Part shown: positions 50,117-63,630 of the stretch, one piece after another
How positions within the stretch are numbered: the first letter of the stretch is position 1
Layout of the letters: the number at the start of each line of letters is the position of its first letter
Source of the DNA: Coriaria nepalensis
Taxonomy: Eukaryota; Streptophyta; Magnoliopsida; Cucurbitales; Coriariaceae
Assembly (NCBI GenBank): GCA_027186245.1
Contig: CP114481.1
Location: forward strand, 53,638,569 to 53,702,568
Reading direction: 5' to 3'
DNA length: 64,000 nucleotides
Notes under the pieces: generated by a model
The model's input: the letters and a program-made list of their open reading frames with translations, nothing else
Databases searched by the model: none
What the model was told of the DNA's origin: nothing
Position numbers and translations under genes: made by a program

Positions 50117-52594
50117 CAAACAAATCTAATTTCCGAACCATAATTTTTTTAGAGCGTTGGAGCTTGAGAGAGATAAAATGGTGAATGAATAAGATAAAAA
50201 TAATACAAATTAAAATTACACAAAGTTCCAAAAATTTAAAAGAAAATCAACAAGCAAGAAAAAATCTAGAAAAGAGTTTTGCAGAAATGATGTACTCTCA
50301 TGCAAACAAATGAAAATGAGTAAGAAATAGTACCTGATATGAAAACGAATTGGGAGCTTCAAACAAATCTAATTTTCGAACCATAATTTTTTTAGTGCGT
50401 TGGAGCTTGAGAGAGATAAAATGGTGAATGAATAAGATAAAAATAATACAAATTAAAATTAGACAAAGTTCTAAAAATTTACAAGAGAATCAACGGGCAA
50501 CAAAATATCTAGAAAAGAGTTTTGCAGAATGATGTACTTTCATGCAAACGAATGAAAATGAGTAAGAAATAGTACTTGATATGAAAAGGAATTGAGAGCT
50601 TCAAACAAATCTAATTTCCGAACCATAATTTTTTTAGAGCATTGGAACTTGAGAGAGATAAAATGGTGAATGAATAAGATAAAAATAATACAAATTAAAA
50701 TTAGACAAAGTTCCAAAAATTTACAAGAAAATCAACGGGCAAGAAAAAATCTAGAAAAGTGTTTTGCGGAATGAAGTATTTTCATGCAAACGAATGAAAA
50801 TGAGTATTAAATAGTACCAGATATGAAGACGAATTGGGAGCTTCAAACAAATCTAATTTCCGAACCATTATTTTTTTAGAGCGTTGGAGCATGAGAGAGA
50901 TAAAATGGTGAATGAATAAGATAAAAATAATACAAATTAAAATTAGACAAAGTTCCAAGAATTTACAAGAATATCAACGGGCGGGAAAAAATCTAGAAAA
51001 GTGTTTGGCGGAATGAAGTACTTTCATGCAAACAAATGAAAATGATTACGAAAAAGTACCTGATCTGAAAACGAATTGAGAGCCTCAAACAAATCTAATT
51101 TCCGAACCATAATATTTTTAGAGCGTTGGAGCTTGAGAGAGATAAAATGGTGAATGAATAAGATAAAAATAATACAAATTAAAATTACACAAAGTTCAAA
51201 AAATTTACGAGAAAATCAACAAGCAAGAAAAAATCTATAAAAGAGTTTTGCAGAAATGATGTACTCTCATGCAAACGAATGAAAATGAGTAAGAAATAGT
51301 ACCTGATATGAAAACGAATTGAGAGCTTCAAACAAATCTAATTTTCGAACCATAATTTTTTTACTGCGTTGGAGCTTGAGAGAGATAAAATGGTGAATGA
51401 ATAAGATACAAATGAAACAAATTAAAATTAGACAAAGTTCAAAAAATTTACAAGAATATCAACGGGCGGAAAAGATCTAGAAAAGTGTTTTGCGGATTGA
51501 AGTACTTTCATGCAAACGAATGAAAATGGGGATGAAATAGTACCTAATATGAAGACGAATGGAGAGCTCCAAACAAATCTTATTTCCGAACCATAATTTT
51601 TTTAGAACGATGGAGCTTGAGAGAGATAAAATGGTGAATGAATAAGATATAAATAATACAAATTAAAATTAGACAAAGTTCTACAAATTTACAAGAATAT
51701 CAACGGGTAGGAAAAAATCTAGAAAAGAGCTTTGCGGAATGAAGTACTTTCATGCAAAAGAATGAAAATGAGAAAGAAATAGTACCTGATATGAAGACGA
51801 ATGGAGAGCTTCAAACAAATATAATTTACGAACCATAATTCTCTTAGAGCATTGGAGCTTGGGAGAGATAAAATGGCGAATGAATAAGTAAAAAATAATA
51901 CAAATTAAAACTAGACAAAATTCAAGAAATTTACAAGAATATTAACGGGCGAGAAAAAAATTTAGAAAAGAGTTTTGCGGAATGAAGTGCTTTCATGCAA
52001 ATGAAAGAAAATGAGTAAGAAATAGGATCTGATATGAGGACGAATATAGAGCTTCAAACAAATCTAATTTCCGAACCATAATTTTTTTAGATCGTTGGAT
52101 TTTGAGAAGGTTAAAATGGTGAATGAATAAGATAAAAATAATACAAATTAAAATTAGACGAAGTTCTAGAAATTTACAAGAATATCAACGGGAGGGAAAA
52201 AATCTAGAAAAGATTTTTGCGGAATGAAGTACTTTCATGCAAACAAATGAAAATGAGTAAGAAATAGTACCTGATATGAAGACCAATGGAGATCTTCAAA
52301 CAAATATAATTTCTGAACCATAATTCTCTAAGAGAGTTGGAGCTTGAGAGAGATAAAATGGCGAATGAATAAGATAAAAATAATACAAATTAAAATTAGC
52401 CAAAGTTCCAGAAATTTACAAGAATATCAATGGGCGGGAAAAAAATTTAGAAAAGAGTTTTGCGGAATGAAGTACTTTCTTGCAAACGAATGAAAATGGG
52501 TAAGAAATAGTACCTAATATGAAGACGATTTGAGAGCTTCAAACAAATCTAATTTCTGAACCATAATTTTTTTAGAGCGTTGGAGCTTGAGAAA

Positions 52595-52784
52595 GATAAA
52601 ATGGCGAATGAATAAGATAAAAATCATACAAATTCAAATTAGACAAATTTCCAGAGAGAGATAAAATGGTGAATGAATAAGATAAAAATAAAACAAATTC
52701 AAATTAGGCAAATTTCCAGAGGGAGATAAAATGGCGAATGAATAAGATAAAAATAATACAAATTCAAATTAGACAAATTTCCAG
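52595..52784 (+). repeat. 65-bp triplication (unit 2)
   Basis: Counterpart of 42,026-42,215 at +10,569, with the same private changes ('tggtgaatg', 'attaggcaaa', 'agaggga'). Confidence 0.94.
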
Positions 52785-54178
52785 AAATTTACAAGAATAT
52801 CAACGGGCGGGAAAAAAATCTAGAAAAGTGTTTTACAGAATGACGTACTTTCATGCAAACGAATGAAAATGAGTAAGAAATAATACCTAATATGAAGACG
52901 AATTGAGAGCTTCAAACAAATCTAATTTCCGAACCATAATTTTTTTAGTGCGTTGGAGCTTGGGAGAGATAAAATGGTGAATGAATAAGATAAAAATGAA
53001 ACAAATTAAAATTAGACAAAGTTCAAAAAATTTACAAGAATATCAACGGGCGGAAAAGATCTAGAAAAGTGTTTTGCGGATTGAAGTACTTTCATGCAGA
53101 CGAATGAAAAGGGGGATGAAATAGTACCTAATATGAAGACGAATGGAGAGCTCCAAACAAATCTTATTTCCGAACCATAATTTTTTTAGAGCGTTGGAGC
53201 TTGAGAGAGATAAAATGGTGAATGAATAAGATATAAATAATACAAATTAAAATTAGACAAAGTTCTACAAATTTACAAGAATATCAACAGGTAGGAAAAA
53301 ATCTAGAAAAGAGTTTTGCGGAATGAAGTACTTTCATGCAAAAGAATGAAAATGAGAAAGAAATAGTACCTGATATGAAGACGAATGGAGAGCTTCAAAC
53401 AAATATAATTTACGAACCATAATTCTCTTAGAGCATTGGAGCTTGGGAGAGATAAAATGGCGAATGAATAAGTAAAAAATAATACAAATTAAAACTAGAC
53501 AAAATTCCAGAAATTTACAAGAATATTAACGGGCGAGAAAAAAATTTAGAAAAGAGTTTTGCGCAATGAAGTGCTTTCATGCAAATGAAAGAAAATGAGT
53601 AAGAAATAGGATCTGATATGAGGACGAATATAGAGCTTGAAACAAATCTAATTTCCGAACCATAATTTTTTTAGATCGTTGGATTTTGAGAAAGTTAAAA
53701 TGGTGAATGAATAAGATAAAAATAATACAAATTAAAATTAGACAAAGTTCTAGAAATTTACAAGAATATCAACGGGACGGAAAAAATCTAGAAAAGATTT
53801 TTGCGGAATGAAGTACTTTCATGCAAACAAATGAAAATGAGTAAGAAATAGTACCTGATATGAAGACGAATGGAGATCTTCACACAAATATAATTTCTGA
53901 ACCATAATTCTCTAAGAGTGTTGGAGCTTGAAAGAGATAAAATGGCGAATGAATAAGATAAAAATAATACAAATTAAAATTAGCCAAAGTTTCAGAAATT
54001 TACAAGAATATCAATGGGCGGGAAAAAAATTTAGAAAAGAGTTTTGCGGAATGAAGTACTTTCTTGCAAACGAATGAAAATGGGTAAGAAATAGTACCTA
54101 ATATTAAGACGAATTGAGAGCTTCAAACAAATCTAATTTCCGAACCATAATTTTTTTAGAGCGTTGGAGCTTGAGAAA

Positions 54179-54303
54179 GATAAAATGGCGAATGAATAAG
54201 ATAAAAATAATACAGATTCAAATTAGACAAATTTCCAGGGAGAGATAAAATGGCGAATGAATAAGATAAAAATAATACAAATTCAAATTAGACAAATTTC
54301 CAG
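54179..54303 (+). repeat. 65-bp duplication (unit 2)
   Basis: Counterpart of 43,610-43,734 at +10,569. It carries the first difference I could find between the two large units, 'acagattc' at 54,215 for 'acaaattc'. Confidence 0.93.
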
Positions 54304-55548
54304 AAATTTACAAGAATATCAACGGGCGGGAAAAAAATCTAGAAAAGTGTTTTACAGAATGACGTACTTTCATGCAAACGAATGAAAATGAGTCAGAAAT
54401 AATACCTAATATGAAGACGAATTGAGAGCTTCAAACAAATCCAATTTCCGAACCATAATTTTTTTAGAGCGTTGGAGCTTGAGAGAGATAAAATGGTGAA
54501 TGAATAAAATAAAAATAATACAAATTAAAATTCGACAAAGTTCCAAAAATTTACGAGAATATCAACGGGTGGAAAAAAAATATAGAAAAGAGTTTTGCGG
54601 AATGAAGTACTTTCATACAAACGAATGAAAATGAGTAAGAAATAGTACCTGATATGAAGACGAATGGAGAGCTCCGAACAAATCTAATTTTCGAACCATA
54701 ATTTTTTTAGAGCGTTGGAGCTTGAGAGAGATAAAATGGTGAATGAATAAGATGAAAATAATACAAATTTAAATTAAACAAAGTTACTGAAATTTACGAG
54801 AACATCAACGGGCGGGAAAAAATCTAGAAAAGAGTTTTGCGGAATGAAGTACTTTCATACAAACGAATGAAAATCAGTAAAAAAAATAGTACCTGAGATG
54901 AAGACGAATGGAGAGCTTCAAACAAATCTAATTTCCGAACGATAATTTATTTAGAGCGTTGGATTTTGAGAAAATTAAAATGGTGAATGAATAAGATAAA
55001 AATAATACAAATTATAATTAGACAAAGTTCTAGAAATTTACAAGAATATCAACGGGAGGGAAAAAATCTAGAAAAGATTTTTGCTGAATGAAGTACTTTC
55101 ATGCAAACAAATGAAAATAAGTAAGAAATTGTACCTGATATGAAGACGAATTGAGAGCTCCAAACAAATCTAATTTCCGAACCATAATTTTTTTACAGCG
55201 TTGGAGCTTGAGAGAGATAAAATGGTGAATGAAAAGATAAAAATAATTCAAATAAAAAAATAGACAAAGTTCCAAAAATTTACAAGAATATCAACGGGTG
55301 GGAATAAATCTAGAAAAGAGTTTTGCGGAATGAAGTACTTTCATGCAAACAAATGAAAATGATAAGAAATAGTAATTGATATGAGGATGAAAAAAGAGCT
55401 TCAAACAAATCTAATTTCTGAACCATAATTTTTATAAAGCGTTGGAGCTTGAGAAAGATAAAATGGTGAATGAATAACATAAAAATAATACGAATTAAAA
55501 TTGGACAAAGTTCCAAAAATTTACCAAAATATCAACGGGCGGGAAAAA

Positions 55549-55747
55549 ATCTAGAACTTTGTAAAAAATAGTACCTGAGATGAAGACGAATAGAGAGCTT
55601 CAAACAAATGTAATTTCCGAACCTTAATTTTTTTAGAGCGTTGGGTCTTGAGAAAGTTAAAACAGTGAATGAATAAGATAAAAATAATACGAATTAAAAT
55701 TAGACAAAGTTCTAGAAATTTACAAGAATATTTACGGGCGGGAGAAA
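55549..55747 (+). repeat. Truncated monomer, 199 bp (unit 2)
   Basis: Same 43-bp loss and same 'tctagaactttgtaaaa' junction as 44,980-45,178. One base differs near the end ('gggagaaaatc' for 'gggaaaaaatc'). Confidence 0.93.
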
Positions 55748-57648
55748 ATCTAGAAAACATTTTTGCGGAATGAAGTACTTTCATGCAAACAAAAGAAAAT
55801 AAGTAAGAAACTGTATCTGATATGAAGACGAATGGAGAGCTCCAAACAAATCTAATTTCCGAACCATAATTTTTTTAGAGCGTTGGAGCTTGAGAGAGAT
55901 AAAATGGTGAATGAAAAGATAAAAATAATACAAATAAAAAATAGGCAAAGTTCCAAAAATTTACCAGAATATCAACGGGCGGGAATAAATCTAGAAAAGA
56001 GTTTTGCGGAATGAAGTACATTAATGCAAACAAATGAAAATGATAAGAAATAGTAATTGATATGAAGATGAAAAAAGAGCTTCAGACAAATCTAATTTCT
56101 GAACCATAATTTTTATAAAGCGTTGGATCTTGAGAAAGTTAAAACAGTGAATGAATAAGATAAAAATAATACAAATTAAAATTGGACAAAGTTCCAAAAA
56201 TTTATCAAAATATCAACGGGCGGGAAAAAATCTAAAAAAGAGTTTTGCGGAATGACATACTTTCTTGCAAACGAAAGAAAATGAGTAAGAAATAAGACCT
56301 GATTTGAAGACGAATAGAGGGCTTCAAACAAATCTAATATCCGAACCATAATTTTTTTGGAGCGATGGAGCTTGAGAGAGATAAAATGGTGAATGAATAA
56401 GATGAAAATAATACAAATTTAAATTAGACAAAGTTACTGAAATTTCCGAGAACATCAACGGGCGGGAAAAAATCTAGAAAAGAGTTTTGCGGAATGAAGT
56501 ACTTTCATACAAACGAATGAAAATGAGTAAAAAATAGTACCTGAGATGAAGACGAATAGAGAGCTTCAAACAAATGTAATTTCCAAACCTTAATTTTTTT
56601 AGAGCGTTGGATCTTGAGAAAGTTAAAACAGTGAATGAATAACATAAAAATAATACAAATTAAAATTGGACAAAGTTCCAAAAATTTACCAAAATATCAA
56701 CGGGCGGGAAAAAATCTAAAAAAGAGTTTTGCGGAATGACATACTTTCTTGCAAACGAAAGAAAATGAGTAAGAAATAAGACCTGATTTGAAGACGAATA
56801 GAGGGCTTCAAACAAATCTAATTTCCGAACCATAATTTTTTTGGAGCGATGGAGCTTGAGAGAGATAAAATGGTGAATGAATAAGATGAAAATAATACAA
56901 ATTAAAATTAGACTAAGTTCCAGAAATTCACGAGAATATCAATGGGCGGGAAAAAATCTAGAAAAGAGTTTTGCGGTATGAAGTACTTTCATACAAACGA
57001 ATGAAAATGAGTAAAAAATAGTACCTGAGATGAAGACGAATGGAGATCTTCAAACAAATCTAATTTCCAAACCATAATTTTTTTAGAGCGTTGGAGCTTG
57101 AGAGAGATACAATGGTGAATGAATAAGATAAAAATAATACATATTAAAATTAGACAAAGTTCTAGAAATTTACAAAAATATCAAGGGGCGGGAAAAAATC
57201 TTGAAAAGATTTTTGCGGAATGAAGTACTTTCATGCAAGAAAATGAAAATAAGTAAGAAATTGTACCTGATATGAAGACAAATGGAGAGCTCCAAACAAA
57301 TCTAATTTCCGAACCGTAATTGTTTTAGAGCGTTAAAGCTTGAGAGAGATAAAATGGTGGATGAATAAGATAAAAATAAAACAAATTAAAATTAGACAAA
57401 GTTCCAAAAATTTGCAAGAATATCAACGGGCGGGAAAAAATCTAGAAAAGAGTTTTGCGGAATGAAGTACATTAATGCAAACGAATGAAAATGACTAAGA
57501 AATAATACCTGATATGAAGATGAATGGAGAGCTTCAAACAAATCTAATTTACGAACCATAAGTTTTTTAAAGCATTGGAGCTTGAGAAAGATAAAATGGT
57601 GAATGAATAAAATTAAAATAATACAAATTAAACTTGGACAAAGTTCAA

Positions 57649-59989
57649 AAAATTTACCAAAATATCATCGGGCGGGAAAAAATCTAGAAAACAGTTTTGC
57701 GGAATGAAATAATTTCATTCAAATGAAAGAAAATGAGTAAGAAATATGACCTGATATGAAGACGAATAGAGAGCTTCAAACAAATCTAATTTCTGAACCA
57801 TAATTTTTTTAGAGCATTGGAGCTGGAGAGAGATAAAATGGCGAATGAATAAGATAAAAATAATACAAATTAAAATTGGCCTAAATTTCCAAAAATTTAC
57901 CAAAATATCAACAGGCGGGAAAAAATCTAGAAAAGAGTTTTGCGGAATGAAATACTTTCATGCAAATGAAAGAAATTGAGTAAGAAATAGAACATGATAT
58001 GAAGACGAATAGAGAGCTTCAAACAAATCAAATTTCCGAACCATAATTTTTTTAGAGCGTTGGAGCTTGAGAGAGATAAAATGGTGAATGAATAAGATGA
58101 AAATAATACAAATTAAAATTAGAAAAAGTTCCAGAAATTTACCACGAATATCAACGGGCAGGAAAAAATCTAGAAAAGAGTTTCGCGGAATGAAGTACTT
58201 TCATACAAACGAATGAAAATGAGTAAAAAATAGTACCGGAGATGAAGACGAATGGAGAGCTTCAAACAAATCTAATTTTCGAACGATAATTTTTTTAGAG
58301 CGTCGGATCTTGAGACAGTTAAAATGGTGAATGAATGAGATAAAAATAATACAAATTAAAATTAGACAAAGTTCTAGAAATTTACAAGAATATCAACGGG
58401 CGGGAAAAAATCTAGAAAAGATTTTTGCGGAATGAAGTACTTTCATGCAAACAAATGAAAATATGTAAGAAATTGTACCTGAGATAAAGAGGAATGGAGA
58501 CCTTCAAACAAATCTAGTTTCCGAACCATAATTTTTGTAGAGCGTTGGAGCTTGACAAAGATAAAATGGTGAATAAATAAGATAAAAATAATACAAATTA
58601 AAATTAGACAAAGTTCCATAAATTTACGAGAATATCAACGGGCGGGAAAAATCCAGAAAAGAGTTTTGCGGAATGAAGTACTTTCAAACAAACGAATGAA
58701 AATCAGTAAAAAAAATAGTACCAGAGATGAAAACGAATGGAGAGCTTCAAGCAAATCTAATTTCTGAACCATAATTTTTTTAAAGCCTTGGAGCTTGAGA
58801 AATATAAAATGGTGAATGAATAAGGCAAAAATAATACAAATTAAAATTAGACAAATTTCCAAAAATTTACAAGAGTATGAACGGGCGGGAAAAAATCTAG
58901 ATAAGAGTTTTGCGGAATGAAGTACATTAATGCAACCGAATGACAATGAGTAAGAAATATTACCCGATATGAAGATCAATGAAGAGCTTCGAACAAATCT
59001 ACTTTCTGAACCATAATTTTTATAAAGCGTTGGAGCTTGAGAAAGATAAAATGGTAAATGTATAAGATAAAAATAATACAAATTAAAATTGGCCTAAATT
59101 TCCAAAAATTTACCAAAATATCAACAGGCGGGAAAAAATATAGAAAAGAGTTTTGCAGAGTGAAATACTTTCATGGAAATGAAAGAAAATGAGTAAGAAA
59201 TAGAACATGATATGAAGACGAATAGAGAGCTACAAACAAATCTAATTTCCGAACCATAATTTTTTTAGAGCGTTGGAGCTTGAGAGAGATAAAATGGTGA
59301 ATGAATAAGATGAAAATAATACAAATTTAAATTAGACAAGTTCCTGAAATTTACGAGAACATCAACGGGCAGGAAAAAATCTAGAAAAGAGTTTTGCGGA
59401 ATGAAGTACTTTCATACAAACGAATGAAAATGAGTAAAAAATAGTACCTGAGATGAAGACGAATAGAGAGCTTCAAACAAATGTAATTTCCGAACCATAA
59501 TTTTTTTAGAGCGTTGGATCTTGAGAAAGTTAAAACAGTGAATGAATAAGATAAAAATAATACAAATTAAAATTAGACAAAGTTCTAGAAATTTACAAGA
59601 ATATTTACGGGCGGGAAAAAATCTAGAAAACATTTTTGCGGAATGAAGTACTTTCATGCAAACAAAAGAAAATAAGTAAGAAATTGTACCTGATATGAAG
59701 ACGAATGCAGAGCTCCAAACAAATCTAATTTCCGAACCATAATTTTTTTAGAGCGTTGGAGCTTGAGAGAGATAAAATGGTGAATGAATAAGATGAAAAT
59801 AATACAAATTTAAATTAGACAAAGTTACTGAAATTTACGAGAACATCAACGGGCGGGAAAAAATCTAGAAAAGAGTTTTGCAGAATGAAGTACTTTCATA
59901 CAATCGAATGAAAATCAGTAAAAAAATAGTACCTGAGATGAAGACGAATGGAGAGCTTCAAACAAATCTAATTTCCGAACGATAATTTT
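57649..59989 (+). repeat. Module N, copy 3 (within unit 2)
   Basis: Third copy of the 34.3- and 47.1-kb module. Here the 58,141 stretch keeps the ordinary 'atcaacgggcagg', so the altered version at 47,566-47,600 is the derived one. Confidence 0.86.
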
Positions 59990-61240
59990 TTTAGAGCGTT
60001 GGATTTTGAGAAAGTTAAAATGGTGAATAAATAAGATAAAAATAATACAAATTAAAATTAGACAAAGTTCTAGAAATTTACAAGAATATCAGCGGGAGGG
60101 AAAAAATCTAGAAAAGATTTTTGCGGAATGAAGTACTTTCATGCAAACAAATTAAAATAAGTAAGAAATTGTACCTGATATGAAGACGAATGGAGAGCTC
60201 CAAACAAATCTAATTTCCGAACCATAATTTTTTTAGAGCGTTGGAGCTTGAGAGAGATAAAATGGTGAATGAATAAGATGAAAATAATACAAATTTAAAT
60301 TAGACAAAGTTACTGAAATTTACGAGAACATCAACGGGCGGGAAAAAATCTAGAAAAGAGTTTTGCGGAATGAAGTACTTTCATACAAACGAATGAAAAT
60401 CAGTAAAAAAATAGTACCTGAGATGAAGACGAATGGAGAGCTTCAAACAAATCTAATTTCCGAACGATAATTTTTTTAGAGCGTTGGATTTTGAGAAAGT
60501 TAAAATGGTGAATAAATAAGATAAAAATAATACAAATTAAAATTAGACAAAGTTCTAGAAATTTACAAGAATATCAGCGGGAGGGAAAAAATCTAGAAAA
60601 GATTTTTGCGGAATGAAGTACTTTCATGCAAACAAATGAAAATAAGTAAGAAATTGTACCTGATATGAAGACGAATGGAGAGCTCCAAACAAATCTAATT
60701 TCCGAACCATAATTTTTTTAGAGCGTAGGAGCTTGAGAGAGATAAAATGGTGAATGAATAAGATGAAAATAATACAAATTTAAATTAGACAAAGTTACTG
60801 AAATTTACGAGAACATCAACGGGCGGGAAAAAATCTAGAAAAGAGTTTTGCGGAATGAAGTACTTTCATACAAACGAATGAAAATCAGTAAAAAAATAGT
60901 ACCTGAGATGAAGACGAATGGAGAGCTTCAAACAAATCTAATTTCCGAACGATAATTTTTTTAGAGCGTTGGATTTTGAGAAAGTTAAAATGGTGAATAA
61001 ATAAGATAAAAATAATACAAATTAAAATTAGACAAAGTTCTAGAAATTTACAAGAATATCAGCGGGAGGGAAAAAATCTAGAAAAGATTTTTGCGGAATG
61101 AAGTACTTTCATGCAAACAAATGAAAATAAGTAAGAAATTGTACCTGATATGAAGACGAATGGAGAGCTCCAAACAAATCTAATTTCCGAACCATAATTT
61201 TTTTAGAGCGTTGGAGCTTGAGAGAGATAAAATGGTGAAT
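59824..61240 (+). repeat. 485-bp dimer array, three copies
   Basis: 'gttactgaaatttacgag' at 59,824, 60,309 and 60,794, exactly 485 bp apart, with near-identical dimers. Unit 1 has only two before it is cut. The third copy lies beyond 60,685 and so marks the original right flank of the duplicated segment. Confidence 0.93.
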
Positions 61241-61860
61241 GAAAAGATAAAAATAATACAAATAAAAAATAGGCAAAGTTCCAAAAATTTACAAGAATAT
61301 CAACGGGCGGGAATAAATCTAGAAAAGAGTTTTGCGGAATGAAGTACATTAATGCAAACAAACGAAAATGATAAGAAATAGTAATTGATATGAAGATGAA
61401 AAAAGAGCTTCAGACAAATCTAATTTCTAAACCATAATTTTTATAAAGCGTTGGATCTTGAGAAAGTTAAAACAGTGAATGAATAAGATAAAAATAATAC
61501 AAATTAAAATTGGACAAAGTTCCAAAAATTTATCAAAATATCAACGGGCGGGAAAAAATCTAAAAAAGAGTTTTGCGGAATGACATACTTTCTTGCAAAC
61601 GAAAGAAAATGAGTAAGAAATAAGACCTGATTTGAAGACGAATAGAGGGCTTCAAACAAATCTAATTTCCGAACCATAATTTTTTTGGAGCGATGGAGCT
61701 TGAGAGAGATAAAATGGTGAATGAATAAGATGAAAATAATACAAATTAAAATTAGACTAAGTTCCAGAAATTCACGAGAATATCAACGGGAGGGAAAAAA
61801 TCTAGAAAAGAGTTTTGCGGTATGAAGTACTTTCATACAAACGAATGAAAATGAGTAAAA
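61241..61860 (+). repeat. Displaced copy of the 45.3-46.4 kb segment
   Basis: Matches 45,348-45,750 ('acaaataaaaaatagg', 'agtaattgatatg', 'ttatcaaaatatc', 'atctaaaaaagag') and then 46,240-46,450 ('ggagcgatgg', 'gactaagttcc'). The 484-bp duplication present at 45.7-46.1 kb is absent, so this copy shows the simpler arrangement. Confidence 0.84.
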
Positions 61861-62170
61861 ATGGTACCTGAGATGAAGACGAATGGAGAGCTTCAAACAA
61901 ATCTAGTTTTCCGAACCATAATATTTTTAGAGCATTGGATCTTGAGAAAGTTAAAATGGAGAATGAATGAGATAAAAATAATACAAATTAAAGTTAGACA
62001 AAGTTCTAGAAATTTACAAGAATATCAATGGGCGGGAAAAAATCTAGAAAAGATATTTGCGGAATGAAGTACTTTCATGCAAACAAATGAAAATAAGTAA
62101 GAAATTGTACCTGATATGAAGACGAATGGAGAGCTTCAAACAAATCTAATTTCGGAACCATAATTTTTTT
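61861..62170 (+). repeat. R-type monomers between HORs
   Basis: Just over one monomer, with 'aaaaatggtacctgag' (shortened A-run and g for a), 'ctagttttccg' (extra t) and 'ttaaagttagac'. Nothing else is seen. Confidence 0.75.
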
Positions 62171-63630
62171 AGAGTGTTGGAGCTTGAGAGAGATAAAATG
62201 GTGAATGAATAAGATAAAAATAATTCAAATTAAAATTAGACAAAGTTCCAAAAATATACAAGAATATCAACGGGTGGGAAAAAATCTTGAAAAGAGTTTT
62301 GCGGAATGAAGTACTTTCATGCAAACGAATGAAAATGAGTAAGAAATTGTACCTGATATGAAGACGAATGCAAAGCTTCAAACAAATCTAATTTCCTAAC
62401 CATAATTTTTGTAGAGCGTTGGAGCTTGACAGAGATAAAATAGTGAATGAATAAGATAAAAATAATACAAATTAAAATTAGACAAAGTTCCAGAAATTTA
62501 CGAGAATATCAACGGGCGGGAAAAAATCCAGAAGAGAGTTTTGCGGAATGAAGTACTTTCATACAAACGAATGAAAATCAGTAAACAAATAGTACCTGAG
62601 ATGAAGACGAATGGAGAGCTTCAAACAAATCTAATTTCCGAACGATAATTTTTTTAGAGCGTTGGATCTTGAGAAAGTGAAAATGGTGAATGAATAAGAT
62701 AAAAATAATACAAATTAAAATTAGACAAAGTTCTAGAAATTTACAAGAATATCAACGGGCCGGAAAAAAATCTAGAAAAGATTTTTGCGCAGTTAAGTAC
62801 TTTCATGCAAATAAATGATAATAAGTAAGAAATTGTACCTGATATGAAGACGAATGGAGAGCTCCAAAGAAATCTAATTTCTGAACCATAATTTTTTTTA
62901 GAATGTTGGAGCTTGAGAGAGATAAAATGGTGAATGAATAAGATAAAAATAATACAAATTAAAATTAGACAAAGTTCAAAAAATATACAAGAATATCAAC
63001 GGGTGGGAAAAAATCTAGAAAAGAGTTTTGCGGAATGAAGTACTTTCATGCAAACGAATGAAAATGAGTAAGAAATTGTACCTGATATGAAGACGAATGC
63101 AAAGCTTCTAACAAATCTAATTTCCTAACCATAATTTTTGCAGAGCGTTGGAGCTTGACAGAGATAAAATGGTGAATGAATAAGATAAAAATAAAACAAA
63201 TCAAAATTAAACAAAGTTCCAGAAATTTACGAGAATATCAACTGGCGGGAAAAAATCCAGAAAAGAGTTTTGCGGAATGAAGTACTTTCATACAAACGAA
63301 TGAAAATCAGTAAAAAAAATAGTACCTGAGATGAAGACGAATGGAGAGCTTCAAACAAATCTAATTTCCGAACGATAATTTTTTTAGAGCGTTGGATCTT
63401 GAGAAAGTTAAAATGGTGAATGAATAAGATAAAAATAATACAAATTAAAATTAGACAAAGTTCTAGAAATTTACAAGAATATCAACGGGCGGGAAAAAAT
63501 CTAGAAAAGATTTTTGCGCAGTTAAGTACTTTCATGCAAACAAATGAAAATAAGTAAGAAATTGTACCTGATATGAAGACGAATGGAGAGCTTCAAACAA
63601 ATCTAATTTTTGAACCATTATTTTTTTAAA
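62171..63630 (+). repeat. Trimer higher-order repeat, 729 bp
   Basis: Three landmarks share an offset of 729 bp: 'tatacaagaatatcaacggg' (62,255/62,984), 'gcaaagcttc' (62,370/63,099, creating a HindIII site) and 'atttttgcgcagttaag' (62,781/63,510). Two full periods are present with scattered differences. Confidence 0.9.

Larger units (their letters stand above)
50117..60685 (+). repeat. 10,569-bp tandem duplication, unit 2
   Basis: Direct tandem copy of 39,548-50,116. Reading both copies against each other I found about two dozen differences in total (for example 43,646/54,215 a to g, 43,849/54,418 t to c, 44,730/55,299 c to t, 46,521/57,090 a to g, 47,225/57,794 c to t) and none from the left edge to about 43,645. 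Identity is therefore above 99.7% by this rough count. It contains module M copies (50,688-52,943 and 52,944-54,489), the truncated monomer (55,549) and module N (57,649-59,989). Confidence 0.95.
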
